From NCBI RefSeq assembly GCF_002101335.1, contig NZ_CP020773.1:620001-684000 (forward strand): DNA of 64,000 nucleotides, written 5' to 3'. Shown piece after piece: positions 49,499 through 59,591 of the stretch (position 1 is its first letter; every line of letters begins with the position of its first letter). The position numbers and the translations under genes were made by a program. The notes under the pieces were generated by a model, which saw only the letters and a list, made by a program, of their open reading frames with translations, was not told the DNA's origin and did not search any database. This DNA is from Staphylococcus lutrae (lineage in GTDB: Bacteria > Bacillota > Bacilli > Staphylococcales > Staphylococcaceae).

Positions 49499-51373
49499 TT
49501 GAAAAACAAACACATCGTCACAACGCTACTTTTAGGTTTACTCACATCAACAGTCACCCTCAGCAGTCACACGAACGCCTATGCCCAGCAATCATCACAC
49601 ACACCACTTCAAATTCATGATATTCAAGGTGCAGGACACGATTCTCCTTTTAAAGATCAACATGTCGATAAGGTAGGAGGCATTGTCACATATATTTACA
49701 AAGTGAACAATAACTATTACTTCCATTTTCAAACGCCCGATCAATTGAAAGATCATAATCCTACAACTTCAGAAGCATTGATTGTCTACGCGGGTAAACA
49801 AAAACCTGACGTACGTGTCGGTGACCTTGCACAAGTGACAGGTACTGTACGTGAATATGCCATTGAAGGTTATGCAGAAAAACAAACGACCGATTTACCT
49901 GTGACAGAAATTGATGCACGTGAAGATCACAAAGGGCACATCACTGTCATCAAAGGAAACCAACCCCTTCCTCAACCGATAAAGATTAAAAAAGTCCCGC
50001 AACAAATCGCTTCAAATCAACCATTTAAATCATTTCAACCTGATACATACGCGATGGATTACTGGGAATCTTTAGAAGGGATGCGTGTACAAGTCGATCA
50101 AGTTCGCAGTGTTGGCCCTCAATCACACAGTGAAATTTTCACAGTGACAAACGACACAGCACCAGAAACTAAAAATGGCGGTATCTTGTTGAAAGAGAAT
50201 CAAGCAAATGGCCAACGGATTGCCTTTAAACTTAATGATGACACACAACGTGCTAAAGACTTCAATGTTGTCACGGGCGATATCTTTAAAGGACCGCTAA
50301 TCGGCTATGTCAACTACAGTTATCAAAATTATAAAGTCAATATCGATTACAAAGATATGGAAAAGGCATACAAAAAAGGGGGAACTAAACCCGTTGCGAC
50401 AAAATTAAAGTCTTCAGAAAACAAATTAACTGTTGCTTCATATAATCTAGAGAACTTTTCAAACTCAGTTAAAAGTTCGAGTGATGATAAAGCGCAAAAA
50501 CTAGCAAATGGTATTGTCAATAGTATGAAACAACCGGATATTGTAGGTGTAACGGAAGTACAGGATAACAACGGACCTGGTAAAGGGGATACAAAAGCCA
50601 ACCAATCCTATGAACGTCTGATTAAAGCTATTGAAAATGCTGGCGGACCGACTTATCGTTATGTCAATATCGATCCTGATAATAATGTCGATGGCGGACA
50701 ACCCGATGCCAATATTCGTGTTGGCTTTTTATACAATCCAAAGCGCGTGACTTTCAACGATCGTATCAAACCTGGAGATGCCCATACAGCAGTCGGTTAT
50801 CAAGGCCAACAATTAACGCTTAATCCAGGGCGAATTGCACCTCAAGATCCTGCGTTTAAGGATGTACGTAAATCATTAGCGGCACAATTTGATTTTAAAG
50901 GGGAGCAAATCATTGCGATTGCCAATCATTGGAAATCTAAGCGCGGCGATGATGGTTTATTTGGAAGCCAACAACCAGTCGTTTTACATTCTGAACCTCA
51001 ACGTGTCGAAATTGCAAAACGTATTGGTGAATTCGTCGCTCAAGTGCAGCGCCAAAACCCTAAAGCTCATGTGATTTCTGTAGGTGACTACAACGATTTT
51101 CAATGGACAAAATCTCTGACAACATTAGAGTCATTTGGGTTAACCAATATGGTCAATCAAGTTCCTCAAAACCAACGTTACTCATACGTTTATCAAGGGA
51201 ATACACAAACGCTCGATCATGTGTTAGTCTCAAATCATTTATCTGCTCAGACCCAACTCGACATGATTCATGTGAATAGCGATTTCACTGAAGGGTCTGG
51301 ACGTGCAAGTGATCATGATCCACTCCTCGCACAAATCGACTTTTCAAAACAGATTAAGAAAGCTAAAAAATAA
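49499..51373 (+). CDS. Secreted endonuclease/exonuclease/phosphatase-family nuclease
   Basis: 624 residues from a TTG start. The signal peptide MKNKHIVTTLLLGLLTSTVTLSSHTNAYA ends near residue 29. An OB-fold region (about 35-290; IQGAGHDSPFKDQHVDKVGGIVTYIYKVNNNYYFHFQTPD) as in YhcR-type nucleases precedes the EEP domain, with LTVASYNLENFSN (about 308), IVGVTEVQDNNG (about 348), IAIANHWKSKRGDD (about 473), VISVGDYNDFQW (about 525) and ASDHDPLLAQI (about 602). No sortase motif is present and the end is basic (KQIKKAKK), so it is probably released or charge-bound. It likely degrades extracellular DNA; the role in scavenging or trap evasion is inference. Confidence 0.92.
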   Translation: MKNKHIVTTLLLGLLTSTVTLSSHTNAYAQQSSHTPLQIHDIQGAGHDSPFKDQHVDKVGGIVTYIYKVNNNYYFHFQTPDQLKDHNPTTSEALIVYAGKQKPDVRVGDLAQVTGTVREYAIEGYAEKQTTDLPVTEIDAREDHKGHITVIKGNQPLPQPIKIKKVPQQIASNQPFKSFQPDTYAMDYWESLEGMRVQVDQVRSVGPQSHSEIFTVTNDTAPETKNGGILLKENQANGQRIAFKLNDDTQRAKDFNVVTGDIFKGPLIGYVNYSYQNYKVNIDYKDMEKAYKKGGTKPVATKLKSSENKLTVASYNLENFSNSVKSSSDDKAQKLANGIVNSMKQPDIVGVTEVQDNNGPGKGDTKANQSYERLIKAIENAGGPTYRYVNIDPDNNVDGGQPDANIRVGFLYNPKRVTFNDRIKPGDAHTAVGYQGQQLTLNPGRIAPQDPAFKDVRKSLAAQFDFKGEQIIAIANHWKSKRGDDGLFGSQQPVVLHSEPQRVEIAKRIGEFVAQVQRQNPKAHVISVGDYNDFQWTKSLTTLESFGLTNMVNQVPQNQRYSYVYQGNTQTLDHVLVSNHLSAQTQLDMIHVNSDFTEGSGRASDHDPLLAQIDFSKQIKKAKK

Positions 51374-51526
51374 TTGATGCGCACGAGCAAGTGATCATCT
51401 GCGCCAACACTTTGCTGACTTCGCATTGTGTGCGTTTCAATTCCGACGTCACAACCGCGTTGTTTTGGTTTTAAAACAAATGAAGTCGTCAACATTCATA
51501 TCACAAAATGATATGGACGCAATAGA

Positions 51527-51576
51527 AAATCGGAAAGGTGAAATGACCATATTCATTTCCACTTTCCGATTTTTCC
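51527..51576. terminator. Bidirectional terminator between the nuclease gene and moaA
   Basis: AATCGGAAAG (51528-51537) pairs with CTTTCCGATT (51562-51571), with A-rich sequence before and TTTTT after. It serves both converging transcripts. The rest of 51374-51658 shows nothing else. Confidence 0.85.
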
Positions 51577-51658
51577 TTTTATTTAATAGGCCTTACCGCA
51601 CAACTCTGTTCGAGCGTCAATCGATTGTTCACATTATATGCCCACCGTTAATGTCCTT

Positions 51659-52681
51659 TTATCCTCCGATGTAATTCATATTAATCTTATTTTTACGTCG
51701 TTGCATCACACTTTGCTTCGTTCTTTCGTCAGAATAGCGATCATCACGTATTCCCCACAATGCCTTTAGCTGTTGCAGTACCGCTTCATCCGATGCACCA
51801 CTTCTCAACAATGCACGAATATCAAAGCCATCTCCCGTGCTGAATAAACATCCGTAAAATTTTCCATCCGACGACAATCGTGCACGCGTGCAAGTAGCAC
51901 AAAACGAATCGGAGACACTCGTGATTAAACCGAATTGAGCTTGTGTGCCTGCATAACGATAGTATTGGGCAACTTCTCCATAGTACGCTGGTGAAACCGG
52001 TTCTATATCAAACTCAGTTGATACACGTTCGAGTATTTCTTCCTTTGTCACCACTTTACTAAAATCCCATCCATTGTCATTTCCAACGTCCATAAATTCA
52101 ATAAAACGAATAATCACAGGTTTATTTTTGAAATAGTGTAACATAGGAAGAATTTGGTCATCATTGACGCCTTTTTGAACGACGACATTTACTTTTACTT
52201 TTAATCCGATTCGTAGGGCTTCGTCGATTTGCTCTAGAACCGTCGCTGCTTTAATATCACGATTGTTAATCGCTTGAAATACAGCGTCATCTATCGCATC
52301 TAAGCTGACATTGATTCGACGAAGGCCTGCATCGTACAGTTTTTGACCGTGTTTTTTCAATAACAATCCGTTGGTCGTTAAACCGATATCTTCTATGCCT
52401 TCAATTTGTGTTAATTTAGCTATAAGCTGGTGTAAATCACGACGTAATAAAGGTTCTCCACCAGTGATGCGCACTTTTTTAACACCTAACTGTGCATATA
52501 ACCGCGTGACACGAACGATTTCTTCAAATGTTAAAAGCTGATCTTTCGGCAAAAACACATAATCGTCACCAAAGATTTCTTTTGGCATACAGTAGTCACA
52601 ACGAAAATTACACCGATCTGTTACGGAAATGCGCAAATCACGTATGGGTCTACCCAATTTATCAAGTATTTGGTCTGCCAT
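51659..52681 (-). CDS. moaA: GTP 3',8-cyclase MoaA
   Basis: 340 residues, radical SAM. The N-terminal cluster motif is CNFRCDYCM (about 24-32) and the C-terminal cluster is [18 protein letters not shown] (about 261-278). The end MNYIGG carries the double glycine needed for catalysis. It converts GTP to the cyclic intermediate that MoaC turns into cPMP, the first step of molybdopterin synthesis. It is the last gene of the moeA-mobB-moaE-moaD-mobA-moaA run. Confidence 0.97.
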   Translation of the reverse strand: MADQILDKLGRPIRDLRISVTDRCNFRCDYCMPKEIFGDDYVFLPKDQLLTFEEIVRVTRLYAQLGVKKVRITGGEPLLRRDLHQLIAKLTQIEGIEDIGLTTNGLLLKKHGQKLYDAGLRRINVSLDAIDDAVFQAINNRDIKAATVLEQIDEALRIGLKVKVNVVVQKGVNDDQILPMLHYFKNKPVIIRFIEFMDVGNDNGWDFSKVVTKEEILERVSTEFDIEPVSPAYYGEVAQYYRYAGTQAQFGLITSVSDSFCATCTRARLSSDGKFYGCLFSTGDGFDIRALLRSGASDEAVLQQLKALWGIRDDRYSDERTKQSVMQRRKNKINMNYIGG

Positions 52682-52699
52682 ATTGCGCCCCCCTTTAAA

Positions 52700-53305
52700 T
52701 TATTTCGCAATTTCAGCTTCTAATGATGCCAAATCTTGTTGATGATTGATATTTTTTGCCCAATAGCTCGGTGCATCAATGGCTTGCGTCTCTATCCAAT
52801 CAGTGGACACTTGTTCATAAACATGCTTCATACTTAAATCATCCGATTGCAATGCCTTTTCAATAATCGGTAACACGCTTTTATGATAAAAAGCAATCGT
52901 TGGTATGGGTCTACCATTTTCTATAAATCCTGCAATATCCAATTTCTCTTCAATGAGGTTGGCAACCATAAATTGATAAAGATGACTGATGGCTTTCTTC
53001 GTCACCATTGGCGTATCTACCGAAATGACAAAATAAAGATCTTCCTCTGTATCGCGTTGCATCACACTATAAATGCCGGCTAGTGGACCTTTATCACGAT
53101 ATTTCGGTACATCCTCCACGACATTCTCAATTTGAAATTGTGGTAAAAGCTGGTGATTCGTGCTCACTATAATTTCATTAAACATATTTGTAGCAGTGAG
53201 TGTTTCAATCAGTTTTTCATAAAAAGTCATTCCGTTAATTCGTGCAAATGCTTTCGGTGCGCCAAAACGTTCAGAACGCCCCCCTGCCAATATAATTGCT
53301 TTCAT
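52700..53305 (-). CDS. mobA: Molybdenum cofactor guanylyltransferase MobA
   Basis: 201 residues with the nucleotide-binding motif [16 protein letters not shown] (about 4-19) and the metal-binding VISVDTPMV (about 92-100). It transfers GMP to Mo-molybdopterin, giving the bis-MGD cofactor of enzymes such as nitrate reductase. It lies 8 bases after moaD. Confidence 0.94.
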   Translation of the reverse strand: MKAIILAGGRSERFGAPKAFARINGMTFYEKLIETLTATNMFNEIIVSTNHQLLPQFQIENVVEDVPKYRDKGPLAGIYSVMQRDTEEDLYFVISVDTPMVTKKAISHLYQFMVANLIEEKLDIAGFIENGRPIPTIAFYHKSVLPIIEKALQSDDLSMKHVYEQVSTDWIETQAIDAPSYWAKNINHQQDLASLEAEIAK

Positions 53306-53313
53306 ATTTTAAC

Positions 53314-53547
53314 TTAACCTCCACTGACTGGTGGGATGAGGGCAATCACATCATCAGGTTGAATGCGATCATCCGCACGTGCAAACTCTTCATTTACTGC
53401 AATTTGAAACTTCTTCCCTTGTATGACTGGATACGTTTCGAATAAAAAGGATTTCAATTCCTCTACAGCCACTTCATCCTCAAAATGAAAAACATCCTCC
53501 GATCGATTGATCAGCTCTTTTAATTCAGCAAAATACAGTACTTTCAC
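53314..53547 (-). CDS. moaD: Molybdopterin synthase small subunit MoaD
   Basis: 77 residues with a ubiquitin-like fold (MKVLYFAELKELINRSEDVFHFEDEVAVEELKSFLF) and the terminal SGG that carries the thiocarboxylate sulfur donor. MoeB adenylates this end. It overlaps moaE by 4 bases. Confidence 0.95.
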   Translation of the reverse strand: MKVLYFAELKELINRSEDVFHFEDEVAVEELKSFLFETYPVIQGKKFQIAVNEEFARADDRIQPDDVIALIPPVSGG

Positions 53548-54008
53548 AACGAAAGTCCTCCTTCATTGATTGCATCTTCATGATATCCTCTTTGATGTCC
53601 TTGCCATTCTGCCCCATCTTCCCAAATTTCTTTTTTCCAAATAGGGACGATGGCTTTAATTCGCTCAATCGCATACTCATTTGCAGCATATGCGTCTTGT
53701 CTATGTGGTGATGAGACACTGATACACACTGCAATATCTGATATTTGTAATGCGCCAATGCGATGTGCAATCGCTGTGATAGTCCCGGGCCATCGTTCAG
53801 CAATTTCATCCCCGATTTGTTGAAGCTTTCTTTCTGCCATTGGTACATAGGCTTCATATTCTAAATACGCTGTTCTCACACCTTTTGTCCATTCACGGAC
53901 ATGCCCAGTAAAAACGACAATCGCACCTTGTTTTTCATTCAACGTGAAACGACGGTATTGTTCTGGTTCTATTGGCTGTGTGACGACTTCAAATTGTTTC
54001 AATCCCAA
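53544..54008 (-). CDS. moaE: Molybdopterin synthase large subunit MoaE
   Basis: 154 residues. The signatures GAIVVFTGHVRE (about 28-39), AIAHRIGALQISDIAVCISVSSPHR (about 78-102) and PIWKKEIWEDGAEW (about 124-137, with the active-site lysines) are present. With MoaD it converts cPMP to molybdopterin. It abuts mobB. Confidence 0.96.
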   Translation of the reverse strand: MGLKQFEVVTQPIEPEQYRRFTLNEKQGAIVVFTGHVREWTKGVRTAYLEYEAYVPMAERKLQQIGDEIAERWPGTITAIAHRIGALQISDIAVCISVSSPHRQDAYAANEYAIERIKAIVPIWKKEIWEDGAEWQGHQRGYHEDAINEGGLSL

Positions 54009-54485
54009 TCACCCTTCATCATTTAACACCCATGCAGCCAACCACGCTTTAAATGCAGTATCATCTGTGGCGGTTGCACTTCTTTTCAGTGCATATTTGA
54101 CATTTGACAGTTGTTGTAACTGTTTATATTCTTCATCATTACGATAGAGAATAATTTTATCGTAATGTTCATTTTTATATCCTTCAATTAAAATCACACT
54201 TTCGTCAATGGTAACACATTCGTCAATCAAAGTCTGTAAAGGCATTTGGTCATACTTTTGGACGCTTTCAATATATTGATGTCCTTGGACAATACTTTGA
54301 TCTGCCCCTGCATGAAAATGTCGCATATGATCTAAGTGTGCATCCGGTAATGTAATCTCATCCCCTGCATGACCATGATGTTTAATCGTCACAACCGGAT
54401 AACCTAAACGTTTAAAATACGTCACTAAATCTTGCATTACAGTCGTCTTACCCACGTCTTTAAAACCTACAACTTGCAAAATCAT
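54009..54485 (-). CDS. mobB: Molybdopterin-guanine dinucleotide biosynthesis adapter MobB
   Basis: 158 residues with P-loop GFKDVGKTT (about 7-15) and the conserved TIKHHGH segment (about 34-40). MobB is a GTP-binding helper of MobA. It overlaps moeA by 4 bases. Confidence 0.93.
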   Translation of the reverse strand: MILQVVGFKDVGKTTVMQDLVTYFKRLGYPVVTIKHHGHAGDEITLPDAHLDHMRHFHAGADQSIVQGHQYIESVQKYDQMPLQTLIDECVTIDESVILIEGYKNEHYDKIILYRNDEEYKQLQQLSNVKYALKRSATATDDTAFKAWLAAWVLNDEG

Positions 54486-55741
54486 AAGTGTAGCTCCCGT
54501 TGATAAAGTTCCGATGATGTGAGCATGACATCCACTTGATAGCCCTTTTTAAATCCTCGGGTCCCGCTCGGCAAGACCATGATTGCATTACTATGTGCAA
54601 TGGATACAACGGCACCAGACTTGTTGAATCCAGAAGGTTTCACGGTCGCTTCAGAACCAGTGAGTACAACCTCTGCACGAATAAAGCGTGTAAACGGATT
54701 TGCCTTTTTAAAATCTTCCATTAGTGTCGCACGAATCATCACAGGATAACATTTTTCTGCATACATCATGTGATAAAGTGCGGGTTTAACAAATAATTCA
54801 AAACCAGAATAACACGCAGAGGGGTTTCCAGAGAGGCCAAAGAGGTACTTTCCATCCGCTACTGCAACAGTTGTTACACTTCCCGGTCTCATTGCAACTT
54901 TATTAAAAAGGACATCGGCATTGAGCGCTTTGTAAATATCAGGTAAATAATCAAAATCCCCGACGGAGACACCTCCCGTCGTAATCACCATGTCATGTTT
55001 AAGAAACGCTTCTTTTATTGCGGCTAAACTGCTTTCAAAATCATCTGTTTGAATTTGATATTTGATGGCGTCGATACCTTCTTTACGTAACAATGCATGA
55101 ATCATCGGACCATTTGAATTGCGAATCTTGCCCGGTTCGAGTGGCGCATCAATATCTACTAACTCACTCCCCGTTGCAATAACAGCGACAGTCGGTTTAC
55201 GATAAACTGGGATATCTACATAGCCAAATGTCGCTAATACAGCAACAGCACCCGCATTAATCCGCTGACCCGCAGTTAATACGATCTCCCCGGCTTTCGT
55301 CTCTTCCCCTTTTAATGACACATTTTCAAACGCTTCAAATGGCTTACGCAAAGTGAATCCTTTTTCCGTTTCAACCGTTTGCTCAAGCATGACGACGGCA
55401 TCCGCACCTTTTGGCATTTCCGCCCCAGTCATAATCCGTATCGCTTGTCCCGCTTCAAGCACTTTATCCGATACCTTCCCGGCACCGATATGATCAATGA
55501 CTTGGAATGCAATACGATGGTCATGTGAAGCACCGTGAGTATCCTCACTCCTTACCGCAAAACCATCATAGGGTGATTTATCAAAACGTGGAATGTCAAA
55601 TATCGCTTCAATATCTTCTGCTAGAATATAACCTTCACTCTCGTATATATTAACCATCGTTTTATCTGTCACGATGTTTTGTGAAAGGACTCTATGAATT
55701 GCTTCAGTAACCGGTATGGGATGTCTTTTTTCTACTGACAT
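54482..55741 (-). CDS. moeA: Molybdopterin molybdenumtransferase MoeA
   Basis: 419 residues. The signatures FDKSPYDGFAVRSED (about 53-67), GAEMPKGADAVVMLEQT (about 104-120) and ITTGGVSVGDFDYL (about 253-266) are present. It inserts molybdate into adenylated molybdopterin. It is the first gene of the leftward run, divergent from moaC with about 70 bases between. Confidence 0.96.
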   Translation of the reverse strand: MSVEKRHPIPVTEAIHRVLSQNIVTDKTMVNIYESEGYILAEDIEAIFDIPRFDKSPYDGFAVRSEDTHGASHDHRIAFQVIDHIGAGKVSDKVLEAGQAIRIMTGAEMPKGADAVVMLEQTVETEKGFTLRKPFEAFENVSLKGEETKAGEIVLTAGQRINAGAVAVLATFGYVDIPVYRKPTVAVIATGSELVDIDAPLEPGKIRNSNGPMIHALLRKEGIDAIKYQIQTDDFESSLAAIKEAFLKHDMVITTGGVSVGDFDYLPDIYKALNADVLFNKVAMRPGSVTTVAVADGKYLFGLSGNPSACYSGFELFVKPALYHMMYAEKCYPVMIRATLMEDFKKANPFTRFIRAEVVLTGSEATVKPSGFNKSGAVVSIAHSNAIMVLPSGTRGFKKGYQVDVMLTSSELYQRELHL

Positions 55742-55811
55742 AATGATGCACTCCTAACAAATTATATATTTCATGCTATACTTAACCTTGCATTATAGAA
55801 GGAGGGATAGC

Positions 55812-56294
55812 ATGTCTGAATTCACACATCTCAATGCACAAGGTCATGCCAAAATGGTGGACGTCTCTGATAAAAACATAACAAAACGTACTGCTATTGC
55901 GCATTCAAGCATTGAAGTTAATGAAACCATTTATAATCAAATTACCCATAACACAAACAAAAAAGGAAATGTTTTAAACACCGCACAAATCGCAGGAATT
56001 ATGGCGGCTAAAAACACAGCGTCCGTCATTCCAATGTGCCATCCTTTACCGCTGACTGGTGTCGACGTCACATTCGATTGGGAGATATCGAATAACCAAT
56101 ACCTTTTACACATCACTACAACGGTCTCTACCACTGGCAAAACAGGTGTAGAAATGGAAGCCTTAACAGCCGCTTCAATCACTGCACTGACGATATATGA
56201 CATGTGTAAAGCAGTGGATAAAGGAATGATCATTGGTGCGACGTATCTCATTAAAAAAACGGGCGGCAAGTCTGATTTTGATCGTCAATCTTAA
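55812..56294 (+). CDS. moaC: Cyclic pyranopterin monophosphate synthase MoaC
   Basis: 160 residues from ATG 55812 ([36 protein letters not shown]), 6 bases after GGAGGG. The core [16 protein letters not shown] (about 75-90) and [30 protein letters not shown] are complete. It works with MoaA. It is the only plus-strand gene of the molybdenum block and ends at its own terminator. Confidence 0.96.
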   Translation: MSEFTHLNAQGHAKMVDVSDKNITKRTAIAHSSIEVNETIYNQITHNTNKKGNVLNTAQIAGIMAAKNTASVIPMCHPLPLTGVDVTFDWEISNNQYLLHITTTVSTTGKTGVEMEALTAASITALTIYDMCKAVDKGMIIGATYLIKKTGGKSDFDRQS

Positions 56295-56356
56295 CAGACA
56301 TTATGATCTATTCTGAAACTGTGTTAAAGACAAGGACCACTCATCTGCACTACATG

Positions 56357-56380
56357 AGCCGAGAGACTTCTCGGCTTTTT
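56357..56380 (+). terminator. Terminator of moaC
   Basis: GCCGAG (56358-56363) pairs with CTCGGC (56370-56375), followed by TTTTT. Confidence 0.85.
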
Positions 56381-56411
56381 CAGTTCCATACCGTATCATG
56401 GCGTTCTGTCT

Positions 56412-56942
56412 CTATCCACTGCAATGTGCATTTCCGCTCCCAGATTTGTTCATTTCGTAAACTAAATGCGTCAATTCAGGTAAGATCAACCGATTTAACG
56501 CTAATTTAACTGCACCTGTAGACCCAGGTAAGCAAAATATTAATTTTTTGTTTGACGTTCCTGCCACAGCTCGCGATAATAATGCACGTGTCCCCACATC
56601 TTCGGTAAAACTTAAATAACGAAACAACTCGCCGAATCCTTCTATTTCTTTATCCAAGAGGGGTACAACCGCTTCAATCGTCACATCTCTCGGCGCAATC
56701 CCCGTTCCGCCTGTCGTCACAATCACATCGATTTCTTCTGTTAACCATTTTTCCAATTGCTGGGTTATCGCCTTTTGTTCATCTTTCACAATCGTGTAAT
56801 GCTCAGGCTGAATTTCACAATCAATTGTTTTTAGTAGATCTTGAACACATTGTCCTCCCTTATCTGTTTCAACCGTTCGCGTGTCAGAAATCGTTAATAC
56901 TGCACAGCGAATTGCGCGATCTAATCTGACATTCGTATGCAT
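56412..56942 (-). CDS. moaB: Molybdenum cofactor biosynthesis protein B
   Basis: 176 residues of the MogA/MoaB fold with [21 protein letters not shown] (about 73-93) and [14 protein letters not shown] (about 142-155). In Firmicutes MoaB probably adenylates molybdopterin for MoeA. It lies 16 bases after moeB. Confidence 0.94.
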   Translation of the reverse strand: MHTNVRLDRAIRCAVLTISDTRTVETDKGGQCVQDLLKTIDCEIQPEHYTIVKDEQKAITQQLEKWLTEEIDVIVTTGGTGIAPRDVTIEAVVPLLDKEIEGFGELFRYLSFTEDVGTRALLSRAVAGTSNKKLIFCLPGSTGAVKLALNRLILPELTHLVYEMNKSGSGNAHCSG

Positions 56943-56958
56943 AACTTCACTCCTTCAT

Positions 56959-57963
56959 CTAACCAAATAGTTTTCGTATCAGCACTTGGGCTTGCGCAGC
57001 ATCTTTTAACCCATGTATCAACAAACGCCCTTCTTGAAATGCCACAATGCGATACTTTTCGAACTTGAATTGTAATAAATAGTCATTCATATGATAACGT
57101 ATGCCTCGTGAGTCTAAAAAACTTTTCAATTCAGTATAGCTTAAATCAGGGTGCTGATATTGAACGGTATCTCTCCCGCACAATACTGCAAAGCCTGATG
57201 TTCGTTCATTCAAGTAAGGGTAGTACGGTTGTGTTCCACATGTTGCGCAATCTTCACGTTGTAACCGCCCCATCCCAAATGTGAAATGGGTCCCTTCCCA
57301 TATGTCACCATATGTTAACTTTGCATCTATGGTGGTATCTGTCAATATTTTCAATCCATCTCGCAGTTGAAAGCTCGTCGTCATTGTGACAGCGGGTTGA
57401 ATAACGCCGACTGTGTCACAAGTTAAATTTAATGCTGGAATTTGAGGGACTAAACACTGAAAACAAGGTGTCTTTCCAGGTATAAATGGCGCTGAGACAT
57501 AAGTGCTTTGTACGACACCCCCATAAATCCATGGAACACGATAGCGATATGCCGCATCATTTAATCGCATTCGTGTCTCAAAATTATCCGTCGCATCCAT
57601 AATTAAATCGACGTATGGCACATGTTGCTCTAAAAAAGCGGCATCTACATGCTCAATATAAATCTCAATCACAGCGTCTCGACGTATCGCTTGCAACATC
57701 TGTCTGGCAGCCACAACTTTCGGTATACGCTGGTCTGCATCATGTTCTGTAAACAAAGTTTGACGTTGTAAATTGGAATGTTCAATATAATCACGATCAA
57801 CGAGAATCAATTTACCAATTCCTGCACGGATTAGGCCTTCAGCAAGGTGTGTGCCTAGTGCACCCATTCCAACTATTAAAACGGTTTTTTGGTTGATTTT
57901 TTGTTGACCGCTTTGACCGATTCCTTTATATAAAATTTGTCGAGAATATCGCTCTTGCTTCAT
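56959..57963 (-). CDS. moeB: MoeB/ThiF-family adenylyltransferase
   Basis: 334 residues. The nucleotide-binding motif GMGALGTHLAEGLIRAGIGKLILVDRDYIEHSNLQRQ (about 32-68) and the zinc site CFQC (about 177-180) with CATC (about 238-241) are present. Its C-terminal tail of about 75 residues is less conserved. It activates the MoaD C-terminus and, in some species, ThiS as well. Placement in the moa cluster favours MoeB. It starts a transcript with moaB. Confidence 0.93.
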   Translation of the reverse strand: MKQERYSRQILYKGIGQSGQQKINQKTVLIVGMGALGTHLAEGLIRAGIGKLILVDRDYIEHSNLQRQTLFTEHDADQRIPKVVAARQMLQAIRRDAVIEIYIEHVDAAFLEQHVPYVDLIMDATDNFETRMRLNDAAYRYRVPWIYGGVVQSTYVSAPFIPGKTPCFQCLVPQIPALNLTCDTVGVIQPAVTMTTSFQLRDGLKILTDTTIDAKLTYGDIWEGTHFTFGMGRLQREDCATCGTQPYYPYLNERTSGFAVLCGRDTVQYQHPDLSYTELKSFLDSRGIRYHMNDYLLQFKFEKYRIVAFQEGRLLIHGLKDAAQAQVLIRKLFG

Positions 57964-58304
57964 GTCATCCCTCCCTTTTCTTCAATACTATTGTTTATTA
58001 TAAGACTTTGTTAAGTCGCACTCAATTCATTAAACCGAATTGTGACGTGATTCACAATAAGGAAAAACGCCATTTTTCATCCGTAGTTTCCCTATATTCT
58101 TTTGTTTCGCTTTAAAAACAAAAATGCACCGCCTCATGAAAAAGATGAGACATGTGCATATCTGCTAAACTTCATCGTATCAGCTGTTGTCCTTATGTCA
58201 TGATTCCACATCTGAATCGTTTTACCTTCGCCCTACATCAATGCGATGAATATGAGAACAGCTCATCTTCATTCTTTTGAACTATTTCAACGCCAAAAAT
58301 GCTT
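57964..58304. other. Gap between moeB and modC
   Basis: No gene. It holds the modABC terminator at 58112-58159 and an AT-rich stretch (57990-58060) that probably contains the moeB promoter, though no clear hexamers are seen. Confidence 0.6.
58112..58159 (-). terminator. Terminator of modABC
   Basis: ATGCAC (58124-58129) pairs with GTGCAT (58154-58159), with CTCAT/ATGAG pairing inside; on the minus strand TTTTTGTTTTT follows. Confidence 0.82.
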
Positions 58305-58910
58305 TTATCGTAAGACAATCACTTCATCGGCTAACATCTCCGCTTCCCATTTTGAATGCGTCACAAAGATGACAGGAATTTTCCACTCTTCAAATATCCC
58401 TTTAACGAGATGCATACTTTCACGTCGCGTCTCTTCATCTAAACTGGAGAAAGGTTCATCTAACAACAATAAATCAGGTTTCGTACTGAGTGCACGGACT
58501 AAGGCAACCCGTTGCTTCTCGCCTCCCGAACATTGTTCAGGAAACGTATCTCGTAAATCATCAATATTGAGACGTGTCATTAAATAAGCGATATGCGCAT
58601 TATAGGGTGTCATAAAAGTAATATTTTGCAATACTGTCATGTGTGGGAAAAGTTGATAGTCTTGAAATAAATAGCCGATACGTCGTTCACGTATTGGGAC
58701 ATGAATGGATTGAGATTGATCGGTCAATACTCGACCGTTGATTTGGATATAACCTTTGTCTGGTTTGCGTATCCCTGCAATTATATTCAACAAAGTCGTC
58801 TTCCCTATACCTGAAGCCCCTTGAATCGCAAAAATGCGAGGCGCTACACTTTGTATTTGAACTTCAATCACACGCTGCCGAATGCTTTTTTGGATATCGA
58901 GTTTAATCAA
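58305..58910 (-). CDS. modC: Molybdate ABC transporter ATP-binding protein ModC
   Basis: 201 residues: ABC domain only, without the C-terminal TOBE/molybdate-binding domain of longer ModC proteins. Walker A is GASGIGKTT (about 32-40), Q-loop YLFQDYQLF, signature CSGGEKQRVAL and Walker B LLLDEPFSSLD. It powers molybdate import through ModB. Its ATG directly follows the modB stop. Confidence 0.93.
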   Translation of the reverse strand: MIKLDIQKSIRQRVIEVQIQSVAPRIFAIQGASGIGKTTLLNIIAGIRKPDKGYIQINGRVLTDQSQSIHVPIRERRIGYLFQDYQLFPHMTVLQNITFMTPYNAHIAYLMTRLNIDDLRDTFPEQCSGGEKQRVALVRALSTKPDLLLLDEPFSSLDEETRRESMHLVKGIFEEWKIPVIFVTHSKWEAEMLADEVIVLR

Positions 58911-59591
58911 TTAATCCACCTCACGATAACGGTCTTTATTCAATATATTCATTATGCCAATGACACTAATCGCAAATGCTACAAGCACAAGCACCCACAG
59001 CCACGCTTGATTTTCTCGCCCTTGTTGGACAAGAAAATAAATCTCCAAGGGAAGCGTATTCGTTTTTCCAGGAATATAGCCTGCAATCATTAACGTTGCA
59101 CCAAACTCGCCAATCGCTCTTGCAAACGTGAGCATCATTCCAGAAATTATCGCACGCCGAGAGAGCGGTAAAATGATTTTGAAAAAAATTTTTAATTCCG
59201 TCGCCCCCATCGTTCTCGCCGTATTTAACATACGTGGATTAATCTGACGAAAACCATGAACGGTATGTTGATACATTAGTGGAAAACTAACGATGACTGA
59301 AGCGATCACTGCTCCCGTCCATGTAAAGACAATTTTAATTCCCAATATATCCGTTAAAAAATGTCCTATCGGGTGATTGACTGAAAAAAACATCAGCAAT
59401 AAAAACCCTAAGACCGTTGGTGGCAACACAATGGGTAACAATAGTACACTTTCAACGAACTGTGTCCATTTATTTTCTCGATGGTAGAGGATACGTGCGA
59501 GTAAGATGCCGCACATACTCACAATAATCGTACTGACGATTGCAACTCGTATGGAAATCCATAATGGCATCAGTTCAGCCATCATCATCAC
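58911..59591 (-). CDS. modB: Molybdate ABC transporter permease ModB
   Basis: 226 residues with about five to six membrane segments. The EAA loop that contacts ModC is LNTARTMGATELKIFFKIILPLSRRAI (about 130-156), and the following FARAIGEFGATLMIAG is typical of ModB/CysT permeases. It lies directly between modA and modC with no gaps. Confidence 0.94.
   Translation of the reverse strand: MMMMAELMPLWISIRVAIVSTIIVSMCGILLARILYHRENKWTQFVESVLLLPIVLPPTVLGFLLLMFFSVNHPIGHFLTDILGIKIVFTWTGAVIASVIVSFPLMYQHTVHGFRQINPRMLNTARTMGATELKIFFKIILPLSRRAIISGMMLTFARAIGEFGATLMIAGYIPGKTNTLPLEIYFLVQQGRENQAWLWVLVLVAFAISVIGIMNILNKDRYREVD

Noticed and set aside
55742..55811. Molybdenum cofactor riboswitch between moeA and moaC
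   Set aside because: The gap of 70 bases is too short for that structure and shows none of its conserved stems.
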